A stretch of 64,000 nucleotides of DNA from Cloacibacillus sp. (GCA_036655895.1 JAVVPF010000007.1:22717-86716), one strand, 5' to 3'; positions 14,343-25,921 are shown, counted from the first letter of the stretch. Notes: generated by a model from the letters alone, not told the origin. Made by a program: numbers and translations.

Positions 14343-17300
14343 TTAGTGTCCGCGGAAAACGGTACCATAAGCCTTTTCACAATATTCGTGCACCACCCTG
14401 TGAGTATTGAAGTAGCTTGCGTTCACCGCTATTGCGAATTTCATCATGCTTATCCACTTTGCGCGGTTCGTGTAATAAGTGGGGATTATCTTCTCCTCAA
14501 GCTTATTATAGAGGTCGACCGCGTCCTCCGCCTCATTATACTCCACCATTTCGTTTTCGGTAGGCTCCGGCCCGATGGCCCAGCCCGTTCTGCCCTCGAT
14601 GCAGCCCTCTATCCACCAGCCGTCCAGCACGGAGAAGTTCATGACGCCGTTGTGGACGCACTTCATGCCGCTCGTGCCTGAGGCTTCGCGCGGACGCATC
14701 GGCGTGTTGAGCCAGAGGTCCACGCCCGCGGTTATCACCTTGGCGGGGCCCATGTTGTAATTTTCGATGAAGACTACCGGTATCGTAGTCCCAAGCTCCG
14801 CCGATATTCTGTTTATCTTCTGGAGTATATCCTTGCCGGGTTCGTCGTGCGGGTGCGCCTTGCCGGAAAAGACGAACTGCACTTTGCCGCCGCCCACTTC
14901 CACGAGGCGTTTTATGTCTGAGAAGACGAGGTCCGCACGCTTGTAGGTGGCCGCGCGTCGCGCGAATCCTATTGTCAGCACGTCGGCGTCTAGCTCCTGC
15001 CCGGTCTCTTCAAGCACCAGAGCAAGCAGCTTCATCTTCGCCGCCTGATGCGCCTTCCATATTTCGTCGTTTGGTATGTGCAGCGCCTGCATGAGGCGCG
15101 AAGGGTCGTTGCGCCAGCCGGGGATGTGTTTGTCGTAGAGGCGCGCGAAGCTCGGAGAGGTCCACGTCGTCGTATGCACGCCGTTTGTCACCCAGTCTAT
15201 AGACTGGTCGCTGAACATAGCGCGGCTCACCATCGCGTGTTTGTGAGAGACGCCGTTTACGTAGCGCGAGAGCTTGAGCGCGAGGTCCGTCATGGAAAGG
15301 CCGCTGCCGCCGATGTTCTGGCGCAGTATCTGCGCGAAGTTCCCGTCCAACACCTCGTTTATCAGGTCGTACGAGAAAAAGTCGTGTCCCGCAGCCACTG
15401 GCGTGTGCGTCGTGAAGATGACCTGATTCTTTACCTTTTCGAGGTCCCCGTAGCCCTGCTCGCGCAGCAGCTCCAGCGTGATGAAGCCCGCGTGACCCTC
15501 GTTCAGGTGGAAGGTGGTGACGTTGCGGAAGCCCATGTCGCGCAGCAGCCGCAGGCCGCCTATGCCAAGTATCAGCTCCTGACATAGGCGGTATTTGTTG
15601 TCTCCGCCGTAAAGCTCCGCAGTAAGCTGTCTGTCCTCAGGGCAGTTCTCCGGCAGGTCCGTGTCGAGGAAGAATATCGGAAGCGAGTGCCCCGACTGGC
15701 CCACCAACGTATAGCACCACACGCCTACGCTTACGGGACGGTTGTTCATTGTGATCGTGATCCGGTTTGGCAGCTGCGTCATAAATTCGCGCGGGTTCCA
15801 CTCGACGGGGTATTCCGTCTGACGCCCCTCTTTGTTTATCTTCTGGGCGAAGTAGCCCTTTTTGTAGAGCAGCGTAATTCCTACCATAGGCACTCCAAGA
15901 TCCGCGCCGCTTTTTAAAATATCTCCGGCAAGCACGCCCAGGCCGCCTGAATAGGTCGGTATCTCAGGCATGAGCGCTATCTCCATTGAAAAATAGGCGA
16001 TGTTTCTAAAGGCTGGGTCGCACTCAAGAGTTGAAAGCAGCGACGCCGCAAGGTTTGTTCCAAAATTCATGCCCGTTACACTCTCCAATCCATTGTTCTC
16101 CGATTTTGTTTCGTAGGCAACTTCTTCTTTTTCTTCTTCTTTGAGCCGCGGCATCACCGCAAGCTCCGCCACGACCACGGCGTTTGGATATTCCGCCGTA
16201 TTGCCGCGCGCCTCTTTTAAATCTTCGATAAGGCCGGATATAATATCTTTGCCGGCGGCGTGCGAGGCAAGCTGCGCCGCGCGCACCGCGCAGGCAATGG
16301 CCTGTTTCGTCTCCACTCCCGCTATGTCGTTGAAAAACCAGCCGCACGAGGTGTACATGAACATGCGCATACGCTGCATTTCAAGCATCTCCGCCGTCCT
16401 GTCGGCCGCGGCTTCTGATATTCCGTCCAGCCTGCCGGCTACGAAAGCTCTTTTTTGCGCCGTTCGTTCTTCTTTTGAAAGATGGAGGCCGCATCTGTAA
16501 AGCTCTATCGCCTCGTTGCGCAAAGCCCAGGGGTCGCCGTATTCCCGCACGGCCTCTTCGTAAATCTCGTCGACGCGCGCGGCAAGCTGGTCAAAAGCAA
16601 AACGCAGCGGCCCGCGCCATTTCTGGTTCCAGCCGGCCTCTCCGCCGGTGCTGCATCCGCAGTCCGAGCGCCATCTTTCAACGCCGTGTACGCAGGACCA
16701 TGAGGTGTTTTCCTCAATGACGCACCGCGCCCGCGCCGGATGTTTTTCTATGAACTCCGCTATCGAAGGCAGCGAAACGTTTGGTGCGGATGCTGTCTGT
16801 TCAAAAAAGCGCGCAAGCGCCATCTCTCCGAATTTATGGTGGTGGCCGTAGCTTTCGCCGTCCGTCGCAGTAAGCAGCAGCCGGTCGTCGCCCTCCGCCG
16901 CGGCCCGCATCACCGTTTGCGCAAAAAGGTCGCCGTTGTTGAGCAGCCCTCCGAAGGCGATGTCGCGGGCAATTCCGTCGTGATAAAAAATTATCGTGAT
17001 GGAGCGCCCTGAGGGCAGAGTGCAGAGGTAGGGCCTCGTGACGTCGAGACCAGCACCGCCCGGCGTTGGGTGTGTGCCGTTTTCGTCGATGACCGCGCGG
17101 CACTGACGCGGCGCAAGAATGGTAAATTTTATCCCGCAGCAGGCGAGCGTCTCTAGCGTCTGTGTGTTTGCCGCAGTCTCCGGGAGCCACATCCCCTCCG
17201 GAGCGCGCCCGAACCTGTACCGAAAATCCTCTATGCCCCATATCGTCTGCGTAAGCCGGTCGCTGTCCGAAGCAAGCGGCATTATGATATGGTTGTAGGC

Positions 17301-17606
17301 CTGCGCAATGGCCATCCGTCCAGAAGAGGTGATAAGATGATAGAGCGCCGCGTCGCGGCCCTCTATCCACCGATGCAGCGTAGGCCCGAAATCAAAACTC
17401 ATCTGGGAGTAGTTGTTTATTATGGATTTTATCCGCCCGTCGCCGCCCAATATTTTTGCGCAGCTGTTAGGCTGATAGCACTCGGCGTAAATTCTTTCGT
17501 TCCAGTCGTGCGCGGGAGCCGCAGTCGCGTCCCGCGGCACGTCGCCGCTCCATGGGTCCTCCCGTGTAGGCTGATAAAAATGCCCGTGTATAACAATATT
17601 TATCAA
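14343..17606 (-). CDS. GH57 (DUF3536-like) - alpha-glucan phosphorylase (GT35) fusion protein
   Basis: 1087 residues from a TTG at 17606 with AAGGGGA 6 bases upstream, giving the normal GH57-type start MINIVIHGHFYQPTREDPW. Residues ~1-500 are a GH57 barrel (GMWLPETAANTQTL, TDGESYGHHHKFGEMAL). After a short Glu/Lys-rich linker, residues ~510-1087 are an alpha-glucan phosphorylase: FSMEIALMPEIPTYSGGLGVLAGD, FHLNEGHAGF, TTHTPVAAGHD and MRPREASGTSGMK with the PLP lysine. The phosphorylase releases glucose 1-phosphate from glycogen; the GH57 part may cleave or transfer glucan chains. The fusion links two breakdown steps in one chain, at the head of the glgA-glgC operon. No frameshift or internal start was needed to read it through. 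Confidence 0.9.
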   Translation of the reverse strand: MINIVIHGHFYQPTREDPWSGDVPRDATAAPAHDWNERIYAECYQPNSCAKILGGDGRIKSIINNYSQMSFDFGPTLHRWIEGRDAALYHLITSSGRMAIAQAYNHIIMPLASDSDRLTQTIWGIEDFRYRFGRAPEGMWLPETAANTQTLETLACCGIKFTILAPRQCRAVIDENGTHPTPGGAGLDVTRPYLCTLPSGRSITIIFYHDGIARDIAFGGLLNNGDLFAQTVMRAAAEGDDRLLLTATDGESYGHHHKFGEMALARFFEQTASAPNVSLPSIAEFIEKHPARARCVIEENTSWSCVHGVERWRSDCGCSTGGEAGWNQKWRGPLRFAFDQLAARVDEIYEEAVREYGDPWALRNEAIELYRCGLHLSKEERTAQKRAFVAGRLDGISEAAADRTAEMLEMQRMRMFMYTSCGWFFNDIAGVETKQAIACAVRAAQLASHAAGKDIISGLIEDLKEARGNTAEYPNAVVVAELAVMPRLKEEEKEEVAYETKSENNGLESVTGMNFGTNLAASLLSTLECDPAFRNIAYFSMEIALMPEIPTYSGGLGVLAGDILKSGADLGVPMVGITLLYKKGYFAQKINKEGRQTEYPVEWNPREFMTQLPNRITITMNNRPVSVGVWCYTLVGQSGHSLPIFFLDTDLPENCPEDRQLTAELYGGDNKYRLCQELILGIGGLRLLRDMGFRNVTTFHLNEGHAGFITLELLREQGYGDLEKVKNQVIFTTHTPVAAGHDFFSYDLINEVLDGNFAQILRQNIGGSGLSMTDLALKLSRYVNGVSHKHAMVSRAMFSDQSIDWVTNGVHTTTWTSPSFARLYDKHIPGWRNDPSRLMQALHIPNDEIWKAHQAAKMKLLALVLEETGQELDADVLTIGFARRAATYKRADLVFSDIKRLVEVGGGKVQFVFSGKAHPHDEPGKDILQKINRISAELGTTIPVVFIENYNMGPAKVITAGVDLWLNTPMRPREASGTSGMKCVHNGVMNFSVLDGWWIEGCIEGRTGWAIGPEPTENEMVEYNEAEDAVDLYNKLEEKIIPTYYTNRAKWISMMKFAIAVNASYFNTHRVVHEYCEKAYGTVFRGH

Positions 17607-17747
17607 GTGCGTTCCCCTTATTTCCCAGAAAATTTTAATTGCCATAACCATTTTGCATGTTATTATTATACTATTAAAAATCTATAAATTTTAAAGAGTT
17701 AGTTAAGATGTTGTAAAATCAGGCTTTTCCCACAGGGAGGAATTGGG

Positions 17748-18311
17748 ATGCTCGAAGATCTTTCGGCTCACGTGCTCGATATTTCCGAAAACAGCACGAG
17801 GGCCGGCGCAACTGAGATAGAGGTCACGATAAAAGAGGACGAAAAAGAAGATCTGCTGCTCTTTTCCGTGAAGGACAACGGCAAAGGCATGACGCCCGAG
17901 TTTGTGGCGAAGGTGACGGATCCGTTCACCACGACGCGCACGACGCGCCGCGTAGGTATGGGGCTGCCCTTTTTGCGTCAGTCCTGCGAACTGTGCGGCG
18001 GCGGCCTTCAAATCGAGTCCGAAGTCGGAGTAGGCACAAAAACCACGGCGACCTTCATGCTCTCAAGCGTAGACAGGCCTCCCCTTGGAGACGTCGCCGC
18101 CTCCGTTATGACTTTGATAATGGGCGCGCCCGCGGTCCACTGGGTCTACAGACATTCCATAAACGGCATGGAGTATGTGATGGACACGGACGAGATAGTG
18201 GAGGCGCTGGACGGCGACCGCGATATGCTCGCCTCGCCCGACGTCGGCCTCTGGATAATGGAGACGATAAAAAGCGAACTTTGCGCGCTGCGTCAGGGGC
18301 AAACTGCGTAA
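17748..18311 (+). CDS. Stand-alone histidine-kinase-like ATPase (HATPase_c) protein
   Basis: 187 residues, no membrane segment. A GHKL/HATPase domain fills residues ~5-110: N-box ISENSTRAGATEI, G1 box VKDNGKGM, then TDPFTTTRTTRRVGMGLPFL and the G2 region VGVGTKTTATF. No His phosphoacceptor domain, receiver or kinase dimerisation helix is present. Proteins like this often sit beside [FeFe]-hydrogenase or NADH-oxidoreductase genes in anaerobes, but no such gene is seen here. AGGGAGGAATTGGG precedes the ATG. Function unknown; it could be an anti-sigma-type kinase or a nucleotide-sensing switch. Confidence 0.85.
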   Translation: MLEDLSAHVLDISENSTRAGATEIEVTIKEDEKEDLLLFSVKDNGKGMTPEFVAKVTDPFTTTRTTRRVGMGLPFLRQSCELCGGGLQIESEVGVGTKTTATFMLSSVDRPPLGDVAASVMTLIMGAPAVHWVYRHSINGMEYVMDTDEIVEALDGDRDMLASPDVGLWIMETIKSELCALRQGQTA

Positions 18312-18368
18312 ACATCCGAATCGGGGCCCCAAAGATTATCATTTCTGCGGAATATCTCATGGCAGGAC

Positions 18369-18396
18369 TTGAATTTTTTGAATCGCCTACTATAAT
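18369..18396 (+). promoter_or_regulatory. Strong promoter of the structured ncRNA
   Basis: TTGAAT (18369-18374), a 16-base spacer and a perfect TATAAT (18391-18396). There is no start codon with a ribosome site downstream before the terminator, so it drives a non-coding RNA, starting near 18403. Confidence 0.75.
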
Positions 18397-18402
18397 GCGT
18401 CT

Positions 18403-18656
18403 TAAAGACGAATAGACTTGAATTTCCCTGCTGGGTGCGTGCGTCATGGGTTGAGTCTTGAGCCAACAACTAATCCCGTTTGGGATGTTCTCCGAAGGCG
18501 GAGGAGATACTTTTTGTATCGACCAAGTTAAGCGGAAACCTCCCTTATCCTTTATTAGGATCGGGTCAAGGCCTCCCATGCACGGCTCCGCGGGGGTTTA
18601 TACTTATAAAAAGAGGTTTGCGCGAAATTTTCGGCAAACCTCTTTTCGTTATTTTT
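18403..18656 (+). ncRNA. ssrS: Structured non-coding RNA, possible 6S RNA
   Basis: The region lies between a strong promoter and a Rho-independent terminator and has no credible ORF. Complementary segments fold into a closed rod: CCCTGC (18426-18431) with GCGGGG (18590-18595), CATGGG (18445-18450) with CCCATG (18575-18580), CTTGA (18457-18461) with TCAAG (18566-18570). Inside lie small hairpins at 18473-18486, 18490-18503, 18506-18520 and 18547-18561. A long closing stem, an interrupted middle with side hairpins and a terminal arm resemble 6S RNA, and the CTTGAGCC / GGGTCAAGG pair recalls the 6S bubble flanks. Size (about 200 nt plus terminator) also fits. Another structured RNA class is possible; the ncRNA itself is more certain than its identity. 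Confidence 0.6.
18611..18656. terminator. Bidirectional terminator of the ncRNA and the LdtP unit
   Basis: AAGAGGTTTGC (18611-18621) pairs with GCAAACCTCTT (18634-18644); the plus strand continues TTTTCGTTATTTTT and the minus strand TTTTTATAAG. It separates the plus-strand ncRNA from the convergent minus-strand genes. Confidence 0.9.
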
Positions 18657-18671
18657 ATCGTTATTTTTATT

Positions 18672-18902
18672 TCAGTCTGTATATCCCAATTCTTTTTTTG
18701 TCTTTTCTATATCGGCGGCGGTCGTCTCTATCCACCGTTTAAGCTTATCCTCGGGGATTTTCTGGGATTTCGGGTCGTTAAGCAGCGTATCCAGCTTCTT
18801 TTGCTGGATCTTCAGCCACTCGACCTTTGATTCGCGGGCTTCTATGTCCGAAACGGCGTTGCCGCGTTCGCCGTCGTCTTCCTTAACAAAGGCTCGGCTC
18901 AT
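18672..18902 (-). CDS. Small charged helical protein, function unknown
   Basis: 76 residues with no signal peptide or membrane segment. Residues ~20-72 are rich in Lys, Glu and Leu (KVEWLKIQQKKLDTLL, KRWIETTAADIEKTKKEL) and probably form two amphipathic helices or a coiled coil. GGGGGA lies at good spacing before the ATG at 18902. It follows the L,D-transpeptidase gene by 19 bp on the same strand and shares its terminator, so it is likely co-transcribed. I do not recognise a family. Confidence 0.65.
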   Translation of the reverse strand: MSRAFVKEDDGERGNAVSDIEARESKVEWLKIQQKKLDTLLNDPKSQKIPEDKLKRWIETTAADIEKTKKELGYTD

Positions 18903-18921
18903 GACAGTCCCCCCTTTTGTT

Positions 18922-19458
18922 TTATATTGTCTCCCTGGAGAATGGGAGCTTCTCGTTCTTTTCCACTATCACTACCTTCATCTTGGGCTTTACATACTTC
19001 ACAAGGTCCTCGATGTCGGCGTTGCGCAGGCGCACGCAGCCGTGAGTGGCCCACCTGCCCACGGACCACGGGGCGTTTGTCCCGTGAATGGCTATCTCCC
19101 ATTTGTTATAAAAGGATATGAGCTTCGTGCCGTAGACGCCCGCCTTCGCCTCGCCCGGTTCGTCAAACCACGCCGGATCGAATACAAGTTTTTCCGCGTC
19201 CGGTATCACCCTGTAAATGGTGAAGGTGCCAGTGGGAGTTATGAGGTCCATGCGCGAAGTCTTCTCCTTGCCTCTGCCCTTGCCGATAGATACCGGCCAG
19301 CTCTTTACAACGCTTTCGCCCTTTACCAAAGAAAGTCTGAGCTGCTGCTTGTTTATCCGGATCCAGTATTCATCCTGCTTTGGGTTCCATTGAGCGGCTG
19401 AGGCGGCCGCCGCGAAAAGGAAAATCAAAAGAACCGCTGAAAGAAAAATCTTTTTCAT
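18922..19458 (-). CDS. L,D-transpeptidase (YkuD domain), secreted
   Basis: 178 residues. Residues 1-21 are a signal peptide (MKKIFLSAVLLIFLFAAAAS, cut after ASA). The mature part is almost only a YkuD catalytic domain: IRINKQQLRLSLV at the start, TPTGTFTIY in the middle, and the active-site pattern AIHGTN...GRWATHGCVRLRNAD with catalytic His and Cys. It would form 3-3 peptide cross-links, or attach proteins, in periplasmic peptidoglycan. No LysM or other binding domain is present. The next gene encodes the small charged protein at 18672. In a diderm, one option is lipoprotein attachment as done by ErfK/YbiS; that is not shown by sequence. Confidence 0.93.
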   Translation of the reverse strand: MKKIFLSAVLLIFLFAAAASAAQWNPKQDEYWIRINKQQLRLSLVKGESVVKSWPVSIGKGRGKEKTSRMDLITPTGTFTIYRVIPDAEKLVFDPAWFDEPGEAKAGVYGTKLISFYNKWEIAIHGTNAPWSVGRWATHGCVRLRNADIEDLVKYVKPKMKVVIVEKNEKLPFSRETI

Positions 19459-19597
19459 AAGAACACTCCATTTTTTTAAAACTGGTTCATATTATACAAC
19501 ATTATCCTAAGGTTGAAAAACACAAATGACCGAAAGGCACATCTCGCATTTTGCGGTTTGTCGATAAGTTACTTCTAAAAGCAAATTTCGTATCCCA

Positions 19598-19625
19598 TTG
19601 ACTAAATGGCGTATTTGCGTATATT
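19598..19625 (+). promoter_or_regulatory. Promoter of the cobalamin-riboswitch leader of mutAB
   Basis: TTGACT (19598-19603), 16-base spacer, TATATT (19620-19625). The spacer shares GGCGTAT with the equivalent promoter at 25629-25656, showing that the two leaders are copies. Confidence 0.7.
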
Positions 19626-19644
19626 ATATGCACAAATCAAATAA

Positions 19645-19795
19645 GTACTGCGGATTTTTGGGAATCAGGTGAAAAACCTGAACGGCCCCGCCACTGTAAC
19701 CGGGACGAAAGCGCATATGCCACTGAAGAGATTCGGGAAGGCGCGCCAGTAGGACGAACGGAAGCCAGGAGACCTGTCCGCAACAGAGAGTTGAG
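19645..19795 (+). promoter_or_regulatory. Cobalamin riboswitch 1 (upstream of mutA-mutB-meaB)
   Basis: Contains the conserved cobalamin aptamer: GGAATCAGGTGAAA, GGCCCCGCCACTGTAA, CGGGACGAAAG, GCCACTG, GGGAAGGCG, and GGAAGCCAGGAGACCTG near the end, closed by TGCGGA with TCCGCA. It precedes the mutase genes and is followed by an antiterminator/terminator pair, so B12 should lower transcription by promoting termination. Confidence 0.95.
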
Positions 19796-19806
19796 ACAGT
19801 TTCTGC

Positions 19807-19890
19807 GCGGGCGGAGATTGCCGCTTTGCGTCACACTCCTTCCTCTTCGACGCATAAACTCACAAGGCCGCCCGCAGGCGGCATTTTTTT
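19807..19890 (+). terminator. Expression platform of riboswitch 1 (antiterminator and terminator)
   Basis: Terminator: GCCGCC (19867-19872) pairs with GGCGGC (19877-19882), followed by ATTTTTTT. The competing segment GCGGGCGG (19807-19814) is the exact complement of CCGCCCGC (19868-19875). A TGCGTC/GACGCA hairpin lies between. Layout indicates transcriptional control. Confidence 0.85.
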
Positions 19891-19926
19891 ATGCCCGCGC
19901 AATATTTTCAGAAAGGAAGCCGAATA

Positions 19927-22093
19927 ATGAACGAAACAGAGGCACGAACCGACGCGTTCCAACCGGTCTCATTTGATGAATTTGCCGAGCCTTCGCATGA
20001 AGAGTGGCGCAAAGAGGCCGAAGCCGCGCTTAAGGGCGCTCCGTTCGACAAACGGATGTATACCTCGACCTACGAGGGCATCACGCTTGATCCAATCTAC
20101 ACGCTGGACGGCAGTGCCGATCTTCTGCAGAATGAAAGCCTGCCCGGCGACGCTCCGTATCTGCGCGGCACAAAAAGTTCTGGATATGTCGGCGCGCCGT
20201 GGGGCATAGCTCAGAGCGTTTCGGAATCAAGTCCTGCCGCGGCAAACGCCGCCGTCGCGCACGAGCTTGCAAAGGGCGCGACCATCTTGCATTTCAAGCT
20301 TGATGAGAAAAGCTTGGCGGGCTCCGACCCCGACCATTCCGACAGGAGCGAAGGCGGCGTTTCTATTTCCACGCTTGAGGATATGGACGAACTGCTCAAA
20401 GGGCTTGACCTCACCAAGAGGCCCGTTCATCTTTATGCGGGATCCTCCGCCATGACGCTGCTGCCGCTTGTCGCGGCGCAGTTCAGGGCGTCGGGGCGGC
20501 AGTTGTCTTTTCAACAGGTAAAGGGCTGCATAGGGGCCGACCCGCTTGGCGCTCTTGCTGAGTGTGGCGCTCTTGCCATTCCGCTTGAAGAACTTTACGA
20601 TGAGATGGCTCACTGCGTAAAATGGGCCGAAAAAGAGGCTCCCTCTTTGAAGACTATCCTCATTCGCGGAAGCGTTTGGCACAACGGCGGAGCGTCCGCC
20701 ACTCAGGAGGCAGCATACGCCGTTTGCTCCGCTATCGCCTACATCCGGGCGCTGCGCAGCCGCGGGATCGAGCCGGAAGCCGCCATGAAACAGATGAAAT
20801 TCAGCCTCTCCCTCGGCAAAGATTTCTTTATGGAAATTGCGAAACTGCGCGCCATCCGCGTCGTCTGGGCGCAGGTGGCCGAAGCGTTCGGCTGCGGCTC
20901 CTCCGAATGTGCAAAAATAGATATTATCGCCGAAACCTCCAGCTTTACAATGTCCAAGTATGACCCTTACGTAAATGTTTTAAGAACCACGACCGAGGCT
21001 TTTTCTGGCGCTGTGGGCGGCGTCGCCGATATGGCGGTGGGCTGCTTCGACGAGGCGGTGCGTCCCGCCGGTGAAAATTCTAAAAGAATAGCGCGCAACA
21101 TACAGATAATGCTTCAGACGGAGTTTGAGATGCTCCAGCCGGTAGACCCGGCAGGAGGCTCATGGTACGTAGAGCGCCTTACAGCGCAGTGCGCCCAGAC
21201 AATTTGGGCGCTTGTGCAGAAGATAGAGGCTGACGGCGGCCTTTACGCCTCTCTTGAAAAGGGCCTCGTTCAGGAAGATATAGACAAGGTATTCAAGAGT
21301 CGGTTAAAAAATCTGGCGCTTAGAAAAGACCGGGCAGTGGGAACGAATATGTATCCGAACGCCACGGAAAAGCCTCTTGAGACGGATGGTGCGGACCCCG
21401 CTTCCGCTCGCGCGCTGCGAGCCGCCGCCGTTGCAAACTTCAAGAAATTGCGTGACGACGAACATCTTGCCGACGTCACGCGCCAGCTTGCCGCCAAATT
21501 GGCGGAGGGCGGCGATGACGTTGTTCCAGCTGTAGTCGAGGCCTATATGGCGGGAGCCTCTGCTGGCGAGATAAGAAAAATATTGGACGACGGGTTCGAC
21601 GGAAGACCGGAGGCTGTACGTCCTGTCGCGCCGCACCGTCAGACGGAGGAGATAGAGGCTCTTCGCCTGGCTACGGAAGATTATGCGGCAAGAACTGGCA
21701 AAAATATCCGTATCTTCCTGGCGAACATGGGGCCCATTCCGCAGCACAAGGGACGCGCGGACTTCACCACCGGCTTCATGGAGGTGGCGAATTTCGAAGT
21801 GATCAAAAACACTGGATTTGCCTCCCCCGAAGAGGCGGCGGCCGCCGCTGTTGCCTCAGGCGCGGATGCCGCGGTCATCTGTTCTACCGACGATACCTAC
21901 CCCGAGCTGGTGCCTCCAACCGCGCGCTGCATCAAAGCGGCAGCGCCGCAAATGAAGGTGCTGCTCGCCGGAGCGCCTGCGGCTGAGTTCAAAGATTCAT
22001 ACGTCGAGGCGGGCGTTGACGACTTTATACACGTCAAGGCAAACTGCCTCCAGATACTAAAATCCATCCAGGAATCAAAGGCAGGGTTTAAAA

Positions 22094-22104
<11 letters not shown>
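19927..22104 (+). CDS. mutA: Methylmalonyl-CoA mutase, small (non-catalytic) subunit
   Basis: 725 residues. The TIM-barrel part has mutase features ([70 protein letters not shown]). The C-terminal cobalamin-type domain ([21 protein letters not shown]) lacks the DxHxxG histidine motif, as expected for the subunit that does not bind B12. It pairs with MutB to interconvert succinyl-CoA and (R)-methylmalonyl-CoA. The start at 19927 has AGGAAG 7 bases upstream; 19891 would begin in the terminator. It overlaps mutB by 11 bp. Transcribed under cobalamin riboswitch 1. Confidence 0.95.
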
Positions 22105-24291
<2,187 letters not shown>

Positions 24292-24292
<1 letters not shown>

Positions 24293-25425
24293 TGAGCGGC
24301 GAAAATTTCCGCCCCGAATGGCAGCCGGAGGGAGCGGGCAGTGAATTTGCCTGCTCCGTAATGCCCGGAGTGCCAATGCCGGCGGACGGTGGCGCAGCCG
24401 CGGCCCAGAACAGGCCGGCTCGTTACGCGCAAAGCAGGCTTACCGCCGAAGATTATGCGCGTGGGATAGCCGCGGGCGACAGGGTGATGCTTTCGCGCGC
24501 CATAACGATAATAGAAAGCAACGCGCCAAAGCATTTTGAGCTGGGGCAGGAGATAATCCAGCGCATCATGCCGCTCACCGGAGGCGCCATGCGCGTAGGC
24601 ATCACGGGAGTGCCCGGCGCCGGCAAGAGCACCTTTATCGAAGCGCTCGGCCAGCACCTTTGCCAAGAGGGGCTCAAAATCGCGGTGCTTGCGGTCGATC
24701 CGTCGAGCTCTGTGACGCGCGGCAGCATCCTGGGTGACAAGACGAGGATGGAGAATCTGGCGCGCGAGAAAAACGCCTTTATCCGGCCTTCGCCTTCTGG
24801 CGGGTCGCTTGGAGGAGTTACGCGAAAAAGCCGTGAAACGATGCTTCTTTGCGAAGCCGCGGGCTACGACGTCGTACTGGTAGAGACGGTAGGCGTGGGA
24901 CAGAGCGAGACGACGGTACGTTCTATGGTCGACTATTTTCTTGTAGTCGTCATAACAGGAGCCGGCGACGAGCTGCAGGGGTTAAAAAAAGGCATCATAG
25001 AGCTTGCGGACAGCATCCTCGTCAACAAGGCAGACGGGGACAATAAAATGAAAGCTCTCATGGCGCGCGCCGATTACAACCAGATACTGCACTATCTGCG
25101 TCCAGCGACCGAGGGTTGGAAGACAAAGGCCTACGCCTGTTCCTCAATAACCGGCGACGGTATCGATGAGATATGGAACGTTATAAAAGATTTCCGTGAC
25201 AATGTTTCAGAGTCAGGGATCTTCATAAAGAGACGAAGAGAACAGACGATCGAATGGGTCCGCGCAATGACGGCGGAACATCTGCAAAATCGCATCGCGC
25301 AGAACGAAGCGCTTACGAAATGCAGGGAGGAAATCGAAAGGAGCGTGATTTGCGGCGAAGTGACCCCTACGATGGCCGCAAAGGCGGTAATTGACGACAT
25401 GGAAAGATTACTCTTCCGTCGTTAG
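24292..25425 (+). CDS. meaB: MeaB/ArgK-family GTPase, methylmalonyl-CoA mutase chaperone
   Basis: 377 residues. The G3E P-loop GTPase motifs are GITGVPGAGKST (Walker A), VDPSSSVTRGSILGDKTRM, FIRPSPSGGSLGGV, DVVLVETVGVGQSE (switch II) and LVNKADGD (NKxD). Members gate adenosylcobalamin loading of MutB and protect it from inactivation. The ATG at 24292 shares one base with the mutB stop (TAATG). The first ~45 residues are low-complexity (Ala/Gly/Pro) and poorly conserved. It is the last gene of the riboswitch-1 operon, so mutase and chaperone are regulated together. Confidence 0.95.
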
Positions 25426-25628
25426 CGAAACACTGCAACAAAAAACACACACAACTTCCGTTGCACGGCGCGGCCCGCACAGCCTAGCCGTGCGGCGGAT
25501 TTTACAAAAGCTGTCTATGGGGAGTTCCTCCTCCTCGTTTTTAGATAGAAGCAGTTTCACTCTCCTAACGGGTCTCTGGTGTGAGCAGCCGGAGGCCCTT
25601 ACTTGTTCGGCGTGCCTTGCCATCCCCG
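25426..25628 (+). other. Spacer between meaB and riboswitch 2, with a weak terminator-like hairpin
   Basis: CCGCACAGC (25474-25482) can pair with GCCGTGCGG (25486-25494) with one mismatch, followed by CGGATTTTA. This may end the mut operon. No ORF with family support is present. Confidence 0.4.
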
Positions 25629-25656
25629 TTGACTATACGGCGTATCTTCGTATAAT
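25629..25656 (+). promoter_or_regulatory. Promoter of the B12 uptake operon leader
   Basis: TTGACT (25629-25634), 16-base spacer, perfect TATAAT (25651-25656). It closely matches the promoter at 19598-19625 in both boxes and spacer. Confidence 0.8.
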
Positions 25657-25677
25657 ATATTACAAGAGTTTAATTAG

Positions 25678-25815
25678 CATCGTGGATTTGGGAATCAGGT
25701 GAAACGCCTGAACGGCCCCGCCACTGTAACCGGGACGAAAGCGCACGTGCCACTGAAGAAATTTGGGAAGGCGCGCAAGTAGGATGAACGGAAGCCAGTA
25801 GACCTATCCGCGATA
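25678..25815 (+). promoter_or_regulatory. Cobalamin riboswitch 2 (B12 uptake and remodelling operon)
   Basis: Aptamer closed by TCGTGGAT (25680-25687) with ATCCGCGA (25806-25813). Conserved parts: GGAATCAGGTGAAA, GGCCCCGCCACTGTAA, CGGGACGAAAG, GGGAAGGCG, GTAGGATGAACGGAAGCCAG. Nearly a copy of riboswitch 1 outside the loops. Confidence 0.95.
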
Positions 25816-25836
25816 GAGGATTTGGACACTTTCCGC

Positions 25837-25921
25837 GCGGGTGGAGATTGTCGCTTTGCGTCTGAGGCGTACGCCAGTCTGACGCATAAACTTCCCAAGC
25901 CGCCCGCAGGCGGCGTTTTTT
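25837..25921 (+). terminator. Expression platform of riboswitch 2
   Basis: Terminator GCCGCC (25899-25904) with GGCGGC (25909-25914), followed by GTTTTTT. Antiterminator strand GCGGGTGG (25837-25844) can pair with CCGCCCGC (25900-25907). Same build as riboswitch 1. Confidence 0.85.

Noticed and set aside
18458..18830. Plus-strand ORFs over the ncRNA and its terminator
   Set aside because: They start within paired RNA stems, run through a terminator and have no ribosome site or family features.
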